From Perognathus longimembris pacificus (lineage: Eukaryota > Chordata > Mammalia > Rodentia > Heteromyidae): DNA of 64,000 nt. This document shows positions 42,109 through 54,972 of this stretch, in pieces (the first letter of the stretch is position 1; each line of letters opens with the position of its first letter). The notes under the pieces are model-generated. The model saw only the letters and a list, made by a program, of their open reading frames with translations, was not told the DNA's origin and did no database searches. The stretch is taken from assembly GCF_023159225.1 (NCBI RefSeq), contig NC_063166.1:49159149-49223148 (forward strand), read 5' to 3'. A program made the position numbers and the translations under genes.

Positions 42109-43162
42109 TGGTGGGGGTATGTGAGCCCTTGGGTTAGGGAGATGAAGAGGGGATACAGGCAGGCTGGATGGACATTGCGTGCCCTTTAATGCTACCTAGC
42201 CTCCATAGTCACACTTAATTTCTTCTGTTCCATGCTTGGTAGAGTTGGTTATAAAGCTCTGCTCGTACAGCCCCATCTTTACAGAAGGAATGTTGACTCC
42301 CATTAACTGAAGAATATATTGGATAGGATATTTATTGACTAAAGAGTCTTCCTTGTAAGTAATAGCTTGGTACCAGTTCCATGGTGTGAAAGTGCTTTTG
42401 GGGGAGTTGGATGGAGGCAGGAGGACAGATCAGAGAACAGTGCAAGAACTCTTGAGTATATTAGCACTGGAAGTATAGGAAATGGAATAAACATGCCTGG
42501 GAGAAAAATCTGTAAGACGTGAGCTGAGTGTAGGTGACAAGGAGAGAGATGAATGAGGAAGAATCTTGAGTCTTTACTTGGATATTTCTGCACAGTGATT
42601 TCATTAGATGAAATGGGAAGCATAGAGGATGAGTGGATTGTGGGAGAGATTGATGCAATTTGGGGATATTGTATCAGAGGCAGAGTGTTGCTGTCATGTG
42701 GAGAAAGTCCATTGTAACCATTGTTACAGCTGTAACAAACACCTCGAAGGAAGAAAGTTGTTTTGGTTCACAGTTTCTGAGGTTTCCATCCATAGTCCAT
42801 GAGTTCCATTGCTCTGGGCCTGAGGTAATACAGAATGGTGTTGGATTCAGAATGGTGGAATTAAGTGGTTTACTGTTAAGACAAATCTTTCTAGAGCACA
42901 CCTTCAGCAACTCATTTCCTCCAACTAACCTCAGTTCCCACTTCTTACCACCTCCCAGGGATGCTCCCATACGATGACGAATACATCAAAGGATTAACCC
43001 ATTGATCAATCCAGATCCAAGCATTTTCCAAAGCTGGCAATCAACCCTTGAACACATGAGCTTTAGGCAACATTTCACATCCAAACCATAACAATCAGGT
43101 TTAGAAAAATTCATAGTAAATGACAGCTACCACCATCATTTCATATTCTCTCTCTTTCTTTT
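42109..43162. other. Intergenic stretch with an old dispersed repeat
   Basis: About 42710-43095 (TTTTGGTTCACAGTTTCTGA, CATTGCTCTGGGCCTGAGGT, ACATTTCACATCCAAACCAT) looks like an old dispersed mammalian repeat that I cannot name. The rest is featureless. Confidence 0.45.
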
Positions 43163-43305
43163 TGGCTTTATTATTTTCTTTATTGTCAAAGTGTGATACA
43201 GAGGGGTTACAGATTCATATGAAAGGCACTGAGTACATTTCTTATTCTACTTGTTACCACCTCCCTCATTTCCCCCCTTTCCCTCCCCCTTTCTCTCTCT
43301 CTTAA
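43163..43305 (-). repeat. Diverged LINE-1 3' tail
   Basis: CAAAGTGTGATACAGAGGGG, GGCACTGAGTACATTTCTTA and a pyrimidine-rich tract match the L1 3' tail order with many changes. Confidence 0.75.
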
Positions 43306-46300
43306 AAATTTTTTTTCCCCGAGGGTTCCTTGTGGTGTTTGTATCAACTAACACATTAGTTGTATTTCTCTCTTTCTATAGGCTCTTTCTGTGTCTCTTG
43401 AATTTTAGAATTGATTATAGTTCCAGTAGGAGGGAGGAATGGAAATGACAAGTTACATGGGAAAATAGAACTGTTTTCAGGGCTAAATTGAGCTCAGGAG
43501 AAATTATAAGGGTGCCATGAATCAGAACTTACATATCCACTGGGGATATCTACATGATTTAAGTACCCGGAAGTACAAAACGTGGACTATTCATGAAGGA
43601 AAATTGTCAGGGAGAAGTTGGGGCACATTGTGAAAAATTTAAGAGTCACAGCTTTCATTGGAGGTCCAGAAAATGGCAGGGGTTAGGTTCCTTTCTTCTT
43701 TGCAAACTTCAAACACTTAAAGACCTCAGGCCTGCAGACACTTGATCTGGTCACTATAGCAACCCAGTGGTGAACCTCAGGCTTGAGCTTGGAACTCAGG
43801 AGGAAGCAATTAGATTACCAAGGTTTTCTGGCTGGATTGGACTCTACAGCCTCTAACATCAGAGAGTTTCAAACCCCCTTGCTAATTACCTATCAAGAAT
43901 CTTGTCAAAAGCATTTCTCTACAGGCTCAACAGCCAGAGTTTCCACTAAATAACCAAGGAAGATAGCATAGAAAAAGCAAGCTAGTCATGTTTGGGACCT
44001 CAAACCCTTCAGTAAAGGTTGGTGAGGGCAGAAGGCCATCCCCAAAGTGGAGATTGAAGAAATAATGCATTGCTGGTGGTAATATTATTTAACCAGGGAT
44101 TGATGGAAAAATAGAAGAGGATTCTAGTCCCCTGAGGGGGGAGACAAATGAGAGAGGAGGCTGAATTATTCATCTTTATTTACCTCTTTGGAACAGGCTG
44201 CAAAGGCTTATTTAGCAGAAGAATGAAGGCAAGAAAAAAAAAGACTCAGCTGGCATTGGAGAGAGGCAAAGGCAAATGACACCTGGGTTCTGAATTATTT
44301 ATTAGCCTGTATTCATAGCATTGGTTTGTTTGGTTGTTTTTCTTTGACCATAGCTCAAGAGCTATAATCCGCATTAGAAGAATTTGAAAAACATAATAAA
44401 AAGTATAAAGTGGAAACCAGAGGTTATAAAACAGCATCATTCAAGAAGTGATATTTTACTAAGGTGAGTAATAATTATTTCCCCGCTTTTTATTTTTTGG
44501 CTTTATGGGAATTTGAAAACTCCAGAGGATACACTCAGAAATAATACCTAATCCAGTCATATGGGCACCCAGTAAAATTGATACATAAAATGATCTTCAT
44601 ATTCACTGATGTGTCTTGGCTTGTGCGGTCTGACCATTGAGAGCAATGCAGCTGTTCAAAACCAGGCAAAATGCCACAAATTGTGTCCCCCAATTTCAGT
44701 TCATTAGTGGTGGTGAGCAAGAATACATTCAGGATGATTCATGAGCTAAGAACAGCATCTCATTTTGTCAGAGAAGTTCTTCAGCAAGTGGAGTGATTTT
44801 GGCTTTCAAAGACCTAATCCTTTTAGATGAAAGCAAATAAATGGTAAGAGAGCAAAGACAAGGTGCTTGCCTAAACCAAAGCAACTGGTCCATCCTTAGT
44901 TCATCTCATTTTTTTTTCAGATCAACGGACCCTACTGCAAGGAGCCTCCATGGGGGTCCAGCTGGCTTCAGGCATCAGAAGCAGAGACATTGAGGAAGAG
45001 GACTGATGTGGTAGGCCTGTGCCTATTGAGAAGTGATGGCCAGAGTGGGAACCTATTGATATGTATAGAGTAGGGAAAGGGTGGGATACCCAAGGCATAA
45101 AGTATGAACTGGAAGCTCTTGTATAGAAGAACTAAGGCTCATTAGTACTAGGAGACTTCAGGAGGCATCTTTGTGTTTGAGGGCAATTAGCCTTGGTGTT
45201 CAAGAAGGCTGTTGTTGGGGGGCCTATAGGATCCAACTGAAGCAGGCCAGGGGTAGGGGACAGCTTTGTCATCACAGGTGTGTTGAACAGGGGCCTCAAA
45301 AAGCAGAGATCTCACTACCTATAGTTTGTAGTTGTTGTGGCCACATTTTCCAGCCCTGAAGAGGAATGTGTGCTTGAGCTTTGAAGTTTTGGAGAAGAAC
45401 AATGGCTAGTAGCTATAGCTTCATGTTGAGCAGCACCATGTAAGGCAGCCTGTGAGGCCCATGGACTTGGCCTGTTGGAAACATAATATAGTATCCTGTA
45501 GGGGCTCTGATATGCAACAAATGGTACATCAGGATTGGGGTCTGTCTCCCTAAGAAGAGGGCTATCTCCCCATCCAGACTCACGAGGGGCAGACTCTTGG
45601 TAAGCTTCGTTTTCTGCCCAGCTGTCACTAAAAACAACCACAATTCTCTCCTTCTTGTCAATATTTTCTTAGTGCCTGTGTGTGTTGCTTAGAAACCAAC
45701 CCTGCAATTTTGAAATCAGATCAGATATGTTTAATTTGAAAGAACTTGTGTTAAACTTACCATTACTGTCAGAATTCTTGATTGGCAGCAGCTCCAAAAT
45801 GGAGACTTTCTTTTTTATTTATTCTGAAAAGCAAATCTGATGTTACACACTGAATATCATTGCTCAGAATTTTGAGTGAAAAGCTTCTTTTATTGCTTTA
45901 AACTGTTGACTGCTCCTGGCTGTGCTTGGCCCTGTAGCTTCTAGAGATCTTCATAATCACCCTGAGAGATGGATTATGTGTTTCTCCTCTTCTGCATGGG
46001 GAGGAAATCAGAGCGAGGTGTGAGGTTGGAGCCCTGTGAGCAAAAACAGCACAAGTATAGTACTCGGGGGGAGGGCATCAGTCTCTGCAGAGCTGGATAG
46101 TACCTGTCAACTGGGCCAAGTCCTGATACCTGAGCCTCCTGCTCCACCAGCCTTGGTTAGAGCTGCCTGAGCTTCGACAACACAATGAGTTTAGAACCAA
46201 CACTCCATAGTCTGGGCTACAGTCACAGGTAGATATGTAGGGAGGTTTGGACAGCGCCAGGTGGCCTTGCCCTCCTTTGCTTGCTTAGCATCAAGCTGGT

Positions 46301-46684
46301 ATTTCTGACTTCCTGACCTCCTGAGAGCAGCAGCACAGGATTGGCTATAACCCCACTGAGACAGCTCGCAACACTAAGCAGTTGAGGGCCATCTGCGCAT
46401 TAGAAAGGTATTTTGTCCGGATAGTGAGTGCTTGCCAAAAGCAATGGGTATTTCCATATAGACTAATTCTTTGGACTGTAGGTTGTAATTAATACCCTAC
46501 TTCTTTTGCAAAAAAAAAAGGCTAAAACAAAACCCCAAGTGTTCACAAAGCTGTGGCTAGTGTCAGCATTGTATCCTTTGCTCCCATTGCAATCCTGGGG
46601 TTTCTGTGCAGAGTAACAGCTGCTGGATGGTGCGTGGAGATCTAGTTTCTCAGATTCCTGCTCATTTGCTGGAAAAAGTCCTGT
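43306..46684. other. Longest repeat-poor intergenic stretch
   Basis: 3.4 kb without a SINE, unusual in this window. No reading frame with recognisable content, no CpG island, and no RNA gene were found. It may simply be unique DNA or hold a conserved non-coding element. Confidence 0.5.
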
Positions 46685-46897
46685 TTCTTTTTTTTTTCTT
46701 TTTTTGGCCAGTTCTGGGCCTTGGACTCAGGGCCTGAGCACTGTCCCTGGCTTCTTCCCGCTCAAGGCTAGCACTCTGCCACTTGAGCCACAGCGCCGCT
46801 TCTGGCCGTTTTCTGTATATGTGGTGCTGGGGAATCGAACCTAGGGCCTCGTGTATCCGAGGCAGGCACTCTTGCCACTAGGCTATATCCCCAGCCC
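46685..46897 (-). repeat. Dimeric ID-type SINE
   Basis: Complete inverted copy with CpGs retained (CAGCGCCGCTTCTGGCCG, TCGTGTATCCGAGG), a sign of youth. Confidence 0.93.
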
Positions 46898-47927
46898 AAA
46901 AGTCCTGTTTCTAAAGCATTGGTGAGAAATACTATCTCACTGAGGTCCTCTGGAGGAAAAATTGTTTGTAGATCATTGAGGCCTATAGCCTCCAAGGCCT
47001 TTACCCCACACCATGAAGAAGGCCTTGTTGTGGGTCCAGCCTCTCTTTTCTTTGGTGAGCTTTGCTGTCTGTACCTCTATGTTCCTGTGTAGTCCCTAGC
47101 TCTCTCTATAGCTTGCCTGTGACTTAGGTGGAGTATGAACAAGTTTGTCATTGCAATGTGACCTACCGTGCCTCTGTGATAGGAAAGGGGTTTCATGGGG
47201 AGGGCAGATGTTGTACAGGTTTATAGCCAGTTGTCTGTAACCAAGACCAGAGGATCCAGTGGATGATCAGGTCAATCATGCTGTAGAGGGAGCAGGGTAG
47301 GAGGACACAGGGGCATGGAGTTCTCTGCAGGGGCTTCAGCTGACCATGCAGGGACTCCTTGGGGGTTACAAGGGCTCTTCAGAACTGGCCAGCTGTGGGG
47401 AGGGTCTTCACTCTCCACATACTTGCATATAGGGGCACACAACCATACTCCATCATCTGTATTTTCCTCTTTCTCTCCTAGAGCTCTTTAAGGCCAGGCT
47501 TGTCTCAGTTCTGCCTTGTCTATGGTATGTCTGGCACATGAGAACTGCTCAGTTGAATGAATGATGAGCAAAGAAGCTATGTTGAAAGGGGAAACACAAA
47601 CTTGATGCAGCCAATTGGAGAACTGGGATGCTTGGAACAGATCCCCTTGGAGTCTGGGATCTGGTGTTTTGTTTCCCAGTTGGGCTGAGAGGGTAGGATT
47701 CTTTAGGCTCAATTCTCCCTGAGAAAGAATCTCACAGAGTAGAGTCAGGATGGCTTCTTCTGAAGTGGTGGTTCTTTTAGATGGTCACTGTAAATCAGTT
47801 TTCAAGGGGTTGCTTGGTTTGGCTTGTCACACACCTGGGACTCAGTGATGTCACAGAAATGTTCTACAGTGTAAATGACAGACCCCACAGTAAAGATTTA
47901 ACCAGCCCTTAAAATGAATGGTGTTGG
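46898..47927. other. Intergenic stretch without recognised features
   Basis: Unique sequence, no gene or repeat seen. Confidence 0.5.
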
Positions 47928-48121
47928 CTGGGAATATGGCCTAGTGGTAAAAGTGCTCGCTTAGTATACATGAAGCCCTGGGTTCGATTCCTCAGTACCA
48001 CATATATAGAAAAAGCTGGAAGTGGCACTGTGGCTCAAGTGGTAGAGTATTAGCCTTGAGCAAAAAGGAAGCCAGGGACAGTGCTCAGGCCCTGAGGTCA
48101 AGCCCCAGGACTGGCAAAAAC
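47928..48121 (+). repeat. Dimeric ID-type SINE
   Basis: Both monomers complete; the tail is AAAACAAACCAAAACAAAAA. Confidence 0.92.
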
Positions 48122-48324
48122 AAACCAAAACAAAAAACAGATGAATGATATTGAGAAGCAAAGCCTCAGGTTCAACCACATGCTGTACAATTGTAACCTT
48201 GGGGTCATATCCTGTCCTGCCGGTGTTGATGCACGACTCTGGGCATTTCTGCAAGCTCAGAAGATGTCACAGGACTCTGCTTGGCTGTCAAAGTGCACAG
48301 GCTATTAAAATGCTCTAGCAGCCG

Positions 48325-48545
48325 GGCTCCAGTGACTCACACCTGTAAGTTTAGCTACTCAGGAGGCTGAGTTCTGAGGACACAATTCAATTTCAGATCA
48401 GGCAGGAAAGTCTGTGAGACTTTTATCTTCAATTAATTACCCCAAATCTGGAAGTAGAGCTGTGGCTTATGCAGTAGAGCACCATAAGCAAAAAAAGAGC
48501 AAGGACAGCACCCAGGCCCTGGGTTCAAGCCTCAGGTCTGGTGCA
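48325..48545 (+). repeat. B1-ID composite SINE
   Basis: B1 head CCAGTGACTCACACCTGTAA and ID tail GAGCTGTGGCTTATGCAGTA to GGGTTCAAGCCTCAGGTCTG. Confidence 0.85.
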
Positions 48546-48639
48546 GGCGTGCACACACACATTCAATCAGTAGGGCAATAATCCAACAAGTACTTACTGA
48601 GTAACCATTGTATGCACTGCTTTCTCTTTCTTTGTTTTT

Positions 48640-48948
48640 GTATTTTTGAGGTATAGCTCAGGCTGGCCTCAAACTCCAAGTGTGTAAGCCTATGGCTAGC
48701 CTAGTTAGTTACATTTGATTCCTCTCCTCTGTCTCTGTCTCTTTTTCAGTATAAGGCTTGGGTTAGAACGTAGGGCCTTGAACATGCCAGGCAAGTGCTT
48801 TTACACTTGAGCCATACCTCCAGATCTTTGGTTCTGAATTTTCCAAATAAGGTCTCATGTTAACCTTGATTGGCTGGCCTGGGACTGTGATCCTTCTGTC
48901 TGTACCTCCTGAGTAGTTGAGATACAAGCCTGTGTCACTGTGCCTGCT
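48640..48948 (-). repeat. Old B1 and ID SINE pieces
   Basis: A B1 piece (CAGGCTGGCCTCAAACTCCA), an ID piece (CACTTGAGCCATACCTCCAG) and a further B1 piece (TACCTCCTGAGTAGTTGAGA), all inverted and diverged. Confidence 0.55.
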
Positions 48949-51009
48949 CTCTTATTTCTTTCTCGTCCTACCTGCATTTTTCTCCCTGGTATTTGTCACT
49001 GGACTGTTGTAGTTTTAACATACATTTGAATCTCTTCTAACGTAAGAAGAGGTTCTCAGGGGTCCCTTGGCAGCTAACATGGACTTCTGGGGATCAAAGG
49101 CACAACACGGTGTCTCTCCTGACCTTCCCTACACAACACTGATTTATTTAATCAAAGCACTCTTCTCTTATTTTTATGAGGGGAAGCCCAAACAAAAGCT
49201 GCTCCAGGTTAAACCCAGATAGCATCGACTGTGGCTGGATATTATCCTAAAAGATGAGTAATGAAAGCCACACAAGTGTTTAAAACGGTGGCTGCTTTGG
49301 TTCTGATGAGGAAGGCCTTGGTTCACAGGAAAACCAAGATGTACAAAACCCAAGCATGCAGGAAGCAGGGAGAAGTGGCTTCAAGGATGGATCCCCCAGC
49401 ATGGCTCTGGAACGTTACTGTCTTCAGAATCTGCCAGCAAGCTGATTTGCTAGAATTAATTTTTATGTATCTTTTGAGGAAGCCAAACATGATTTTCATT
49501 TTTTATTTATTTTTTGACAGCCATTTCATAACTTCTTCTTCCTGCCAGTGCTTTCTAGATGCATAATGCAAACTCAGTGGGACTTTAACAATGAGAATCA
49601 GTAAAGTCAGCAAGAAAGAACACATCCACATGATATAGCATGCCTCAACCTAACTAAAGCCAGAACCCCTCCAGCACTAGCTCTGTCATCTTCTATAGCT
49701 CTGGGGCCATTTACAAAATTGACTCCCACTTTGGGGGTCAAGTGTCCAGCTAGTGAGGGAAAGAGGTGGAACCAGCGGGAGCTCCTACAAAAGCTCTAGG
49801 CCTGAAAGATTCAGACACAACACACACGCTAGATTATTTTGGTTTTATCCTCTCACTGTTGTTAGCATAATTGTTGTTTATTTAGAGTAATAGAGCAGAC
49901 AGAAAAAAATTGAGGCCGAATTTATTCAAATTCAAGCATTTGGCAGAATATCAACAAGGGACTCTTCTATGCCCCCATACTTTGTTGTAAGGGCTTCTCC
50001 TAAAGCCCGTGGCTTAGATGAGCTACAGTCCTGCAGGGACTAACACATATGGAAACACTCTAGCGCATTAGACTGAAAAGGGCATGGAGAGATAGATGAG
50101 GAGGTGGCCCCATGTCAGCCCAGGATATATTTGGGAGAAGAAATCATCTGAAAAAGAAAATAAGATAAAAGAAGTAACCAATCCTGGGGTTGGAGGCATG
50201 GCTTAGTTGGTAGAGCACTAACCAATGAGCAAAGGTCCCTATCTTGGACTTAAGAAACCATCTGAAGCTAGAGCTCCCTGCCACTTATAGACTGGGTTGG
50301 TACAGTACTAGGTGTGTAGCTATTAATGGCAGCTCAGGGAGATAAGTGAAGATTAGGTTGCTTGGTCACCCAACCAACTCTTTTGCTCCAGGTAACAATG
50401 GCACAGGTGAATGTCCATCTTTTGGGTCAGGGAAGGTTGAAGTTTTGTGTAAACAGCCTATGGGGGAAGAGAGGGAGGGCACTTTCCTGTAAGCCACCTG
50501 TGAGTGACATGGTATCTGATACTAGCACAGGTGCCCTTAAGTCTACCCTAACACAGGGAAATCATCAAGCCTTTCCAAAAATATTTCCCCACAGAGATGG
50601 GGAGGATGGATGGGCGATTGTTCTGTCTGTCAGTGGTCCCATTTCAGTGGCTCTCATTTTCAAAATATTTTTGAGAAGTTCAGTGGAGCAGGTGGGGCCT
50701 GAGCTACCTAGCCAGGGTGTCATGCTGACCTAAATGCAACATGAAAGTGAAGCCTTTCCCTTAAGCAAACTTCCAGAGGACCAGCTTGGCAGTTGAGAAG
50801 GAACCAGAAAATCCTGATTTAACCCTCCTTCCCTCCCTCCTTCCCTCAGTCTTATTCTCCCCCCATCATTTCCTCCCTCTCTCCCTGTGTTTCTCTTTTC
50901 CTATTTTCCTTCCTGAAGTTGCTAACTTTATTTGCTGAACACTTGTTTTAAGTTTTGTGTTTAGAAAGATTTATTATAATTTTACAAGCTTATGGGAAGC
51001 AATGTGAAG

Positions 51010-51011
<2 letters not shown>
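48949..51011. other. Intergenic stretch, one old ID fragment
   Basis: 50182-50245 is a plus-strand ID-like piece (GGCATGGCTTAGTTGGTAGA). A 123-codon frame at 50362-50733 shows no recognisable domain. A CCTT/CCCT-rich patch lies near 50825-50890. Confidence 0.45.

Positions 51012-51052
<41 letters not shown>
51012..51052. repeat. (GT)n microsatellite
   Basis: About 20 perfect units, abutting an inverted B1-ID SINE. Confidence 0.96.
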
Positions 51053-51053
<1 letters not shown>

Positions 51054-51292
51054 CTGCCTGTACTAGGGCTTGAACTCAGGGCCTTGCATTCTTTCTTGGC
51101 TTTTTCCCCCCTCAAAGCTGACTTTCTTTACTTGAGCTACACCTTCATGCTCAGCGTGTAGCTGGTTAATTTAAGATAAGAATCACTCAGACTTTTTTTT
51201 TTTTTTCTCAGACTGGCTTTGAACCCTGATCCTCACATCTCAGCCTCCTGAGTAGCTAGGATCACAGGCATCAATCCTCAATGCCCAGCAAC
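51053..51292 (-). repeat. B1-ID composite SINE
   Basis: Inverted ID tail (GGCTTGAACTCAGGGCCTTG) and B1 head (CAGCCTCCTGAGTAGCTAGG), with a T14 run between. Confidence 0.85.
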
Positions 51293-51442
51293 AATGTGAC
51301 GTTTTGGGACTGGAAACCTTGTATAATGATTCAGTAATAGTAATTAATAGCAAACATCATCTCAAATGTATGTCATTATTTTGTAGGGAGAGCATTCAAA
51401 AATCTCTCCTCAATCATTCTGAAATTCAAAATGCACTTTTTA

Positions 51443-51674
51443 GTTGGGTACTGGTGGCTCACGCTTGTAATCTTAGCTACTCAGGAGGCTGAGATTGGAG
51501 GAGCAGTTTGAAGTCAGACCTGGCAGGTTTGTCTCCAATAAAATACTCCGAAAAAGCCAGAAGTGGCCCTGTGGCTCAAGTGGTAGAGCTTTAGCCCTGA
51601 GTAAAAGAAGCTCAGAGACAGTACCCAGACCCTGAGTTGGTCCTGAGCCTCAGGACCAAAAAAAAAAAAAAAAG
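51443..51674 (+). repeat. B1-ID composite SINE
   Basis: TACTGGTGGCTCACGCTTGT head and CCTGTGGCTCAAGTGGTAGA tail with an A15 end. It is the inverted partner of the SINE at 51053-51292, about 150 bp away. Confidence 0.88.
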
Positions 51675-51714
51675 AAAACAAATGAACAAACAAAAAAAAT
51701 CCATGCATTTCTTG

Positions 51715-52025
51715 TTAACCATACTCAGCTTCTCAATTGTGTGATAGAATACCAGAATTCATTCATTCCTAACTTTCTACCTGTCTTCTCCCTCTCTTCT
51801 CCCCATCCTTTGACTAGTCTGTACATCTATGAGTTCAACTATTTCAGATTCCATGTGTGAGTGTGAACAGGCAGTATTTGGATTTTTGCACTTAGTTTCT
51901 TTCACTTAATCAAAGTCTTTCAGCTTTGTCCCCATTTTTGCAAAGGACAAGACTGCACCTTCCTTTATTTGCAGAAGAGTGTTTATTGTGCATATACATT
52001 TTCTTTATCTATTCACTTTTGAGAG
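51715..52025 (-). repeat. Old LINE-1 ORF2 3' fragment
   Basis: Inverted order TTCAGATTCCATGTGTGAGT, GCACTTAGTTTCTTTCACTT, AGCTTTGTCCCCATTTTTGC and TTTTCTTTATCTATTCACTT, typical of ancient mammalian L1 read backwards. Confidence 0.65.
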
Positions 52026-52334
52026 GAAGTTGAAGAAAGCTGTGGGCAGGCTGCACAGGTGACAGCAACTTGACTTCCTGTCCACGAGGCTCAGGACTTT
52101 GGGCTCCCCATATTACCATTGAGAGCCCCTTTGCCACCCATAATTGCCCATCCAGCTGCTTGGCACTGGGGCTGGCCTGGGCACTCATCGAAGCCTTCAA
52201 CTGCCACTGAGACAGCTTTAATATTTCAAGGTCATCATCTGGAAATTTTAAAGCATTTTTGGACAAGGGCCTTGCAGACCCTATAAGTAATACTGACTAG
52301 AAGACCAGTATTTTATTTATTTTATTTTATTTTA

Positions 52335-52533
52335 TTTTTTTTGCCAGTCCTGGGCTTTGGACTCAGGGCCTGAGCACTGCCCCTGGCTCCTTTTTGTTCA
52401 AGGCTAGCACTCTGCCACTTGAGCCACAGCGCCACTTCTGGCCATTTTCTATATATGTGGTGCTGGGGAATCGAACCCAGGGCTTCATGTATACAAGGCA
52501 AGCACTCTTGCCACTAGGCCATATTCCCAGCCC
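52335..52533 (-). repeat. Dimeric ID-type SINE
   Basis: Complete inverted copy; CAGTATTTTATTTTATTTA on both sides is the target duplication. Confidence 0.93.
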
Positions 52534-52569
52534 AGTATTTTATTTTATTTATTTACTTTTGGTATATGT

Positions 52570-52805
52570 GTGTGGGCAGTCCTGGTGTTTGAACTCAAGG
52601 TCCATGTACAGTCCCTAAGTTTTTGTTTTTGTTTTTGTTTCTATTCAAGGCTAATTCTCTACCACTTGAGCAACATCTCTACTTTTGGCTTTTTGGTGGT
52701 TAATTGGAGATAACAGTCTCATGGACTTTCCTGCATGAGTTGGCTTTGAACCACAATCCTCAGATACCAGCCTCAGATTACAGGTATGAAGCACCAGCAC
52801 CCAGT
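52570..52805 (-). repeat. B1-ID composite SINE
   Basis: Inverted: ID tail (TGTTTGAACTCAAGGTCC), GTTTTTGTTTTTGTTT run, B1 head with a deletion after CAGATACCAGCCTC. Confidence 0.85.
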
Positions 52806-54117
52806 AGATCAGACTTGTAAACAAGAGATGGGAATATAGATTGGACCTGGTGACCCTCTAGAGAAGAGAATGTGACATTCGAGTTTATATTCTAGACTTG
52901 GTCTGGACAAGACCAGAAGAAAGAGCAAGGCAATTTTAGAATGCATAAAAAAATAAAAACAACATATAGAATCCACTGAGAAAAAGCCATGTTTCCTGGG
53001 ACCAAGTGACCATGTTTGAAGAAATTGGAGAAATGCCTTGCTCTGGGCAGGCAAACAGTGGTGGAGCTGAGGATGTGGACTGCCATGTGCCTGTGGCAGT
53101 CATCTCTCAGAATAACACTAGTTTGTGAGCAGCAGAAACCAGTGGGGGCCAGACCCAGAGGGGCTAAGGGATGTGGTACCTGATCTGTGCTGGTGGCTGA
53201 GGACAGTAGCCCGTGGGCCTATCCGTGCATGGCTATCTGGGAGTAGAGTAGGACTGGAGCCACTGGGGGCACTGATGGAACACTGTGAAGATCTGTGTCC
53301 TAAGACTTTTGAAGCACACATGAAAGCATTTGGGGGATAGGCTCAAGAAGTGTTAGAGGTTTATGACTCAGGGCTGTTAAGGGGCTGAGGAGATTGAATA
53401 TTAAGTTTGATGGGACATGGCCTAGGATTGAATTGACACCAACTATACAGTGGTTGCCCCTATACTCTATAATTCAGGCCATGAATTTATAAAATTGGGA
53501 TCTGAATACAGGAAGAACTGAGATTCTCAACTTCTGAACAGCATGTAGGACAGCAGGCTTTCAAAGTCACACAGCTCAGCACCTACCTAATCCAGAAGGA
53601 TTTACATCCTAGAGTTATATGAGTGTCATTCCTGGAGACCCCATTTTCTGACTCACAAGTGCCCACTGGGGCATGCCCAGATGGCAGAAGTCTGGAAGTC
53701 TGGGCTCTCTGGCTTTGAAAGTAGAGGGGACAGGAGGATGTCTGTTTGACCTTCTGGTCTTGCTGACCTCCTCCCCTGATTCTTATTCCCCTTCCATTAC
53801 ATGTCATTAAATCAGAAAGGCTTCTCAGAGCCCTTTGCTAAAATAGGATGCAAGGGAAACCCAGAGAAGTGCTGCAGAAAGTGCTCTCAATTTTTCCATT
53901 GAATTTGTGAACCCTGATAGTCTTCCACCCAAATTCTGTTTTATCCAAAGAGAGATGGCATCAGATTCTGCAGCTTGTGAACGTGAGCACTGACTACTCC
54001 ATGTAGCCTCTAAGGGCAATGAGGACATGGGATGGCATAGAAGTTTCAAGTGTGGCAATACAGGGAGGATCTTGCTGGGTTGGATTGCACTGGCTGGCAG
54101 GCACTAAAATCTTGACA
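52806..54117. other. Intergenic stretch without recognised features
   Basis: Unique sequence. Several 60-80 codon frames on both strands show no domain. Confidence 0.5.
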
Positions 54118-54972
54118 GCAATGATGGATCAAGTAGAACTCCCCTATGACCCAGCAACCCCACTTTTGGGTATAAAAACCACAAACAAAATCACAGTAAA
54201 GCCACCAGCACAACAATGTTCATTGCAGCGCAATTTGTCCTAGCGAGAATCTGGAACCAACTCAGATGCCCCTCCATAGACGAATGGATGAGGAAAATGT
54301 GGTACATATACACAATGGAATTTTATGCCTCTATCAGAAAGAATGACATTGCCGCATTTGTAAGGAAATGGAAGGACTTGGAAAAAATTATACTAAGTGA
54401 AGTGAGCCAGACCCAAAGAAACATGGACTCTATGGTCTCCCTTATTGGGAATAATTAGCACAGGTTTAGGAAGTCACAGCAGAGGATCACAAGAGCCCAA
54501 TAGCTATACCCTTATGATGACATAAGATGATGCTAACTGAAATGAACTCCATGTTATGGAAATGATTGTTATATCACAGTTGTAACTACTTTCAACATCC
54601 CATGTGTATCTGTAGCTTCTACTATTGATGATGTTCTTGTATCACTTCTTGTGATTGTATCTACACTATCTCTGTAATCTTATCTGAGTATATTGGAAAC
54701 CGGGTATACTGGTATTAGAACTAGGAAATTGAAAGGGAATACCAAAATTGAGAGACACAGGGTAAAAAAAGAGAAACAACTACAAAAGCAATACTTGCAA
54801 AACTGTTTGGTGTAAGTGAACTGAACACCTCAAAGGGGGAAAAGGTAAGGGGGAGGGGGGAGGGGGGTATGAGGGACAAGGTAACAGTACAAGAAATGTA
54901 TCCAATGCCTAACGTATGAAACTGTAACCTCTCTGTACATCAGTTTGATAATAAAAATTTGAAAGAAAAAAA
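54118..54972 (+). repeat. LINE-1 3' end: ORF2 C-terminus, 3'UTR and poly(A)
   Basis: This is the most complete L1 in the window. Frame 1 reads QVELPYDPATPLLGI and, after a frameshift near 54215, frame 3 reads RIWNQLRCPSIDEW, YTMEFYASIRKNDI and KWKDLEKIILSEVSQ to LIGNN and stop at 54458. These match the known L1 ORF2 C-terminal end (YDPAIPLLGI..., MEYYAAIK...). A 3'UTR of about 500 nt follows with a G-rich tract at 54845-54874 and AATAAAAATTTGAAAG at the end. It is 5' truncated and cannot encode a working ORF2. Confidence 0.93.

Noticed and set aside
50362..50733. 123-codon plus-strand frame
   Set aside because: No domain, no promoter, no support beyond openness.
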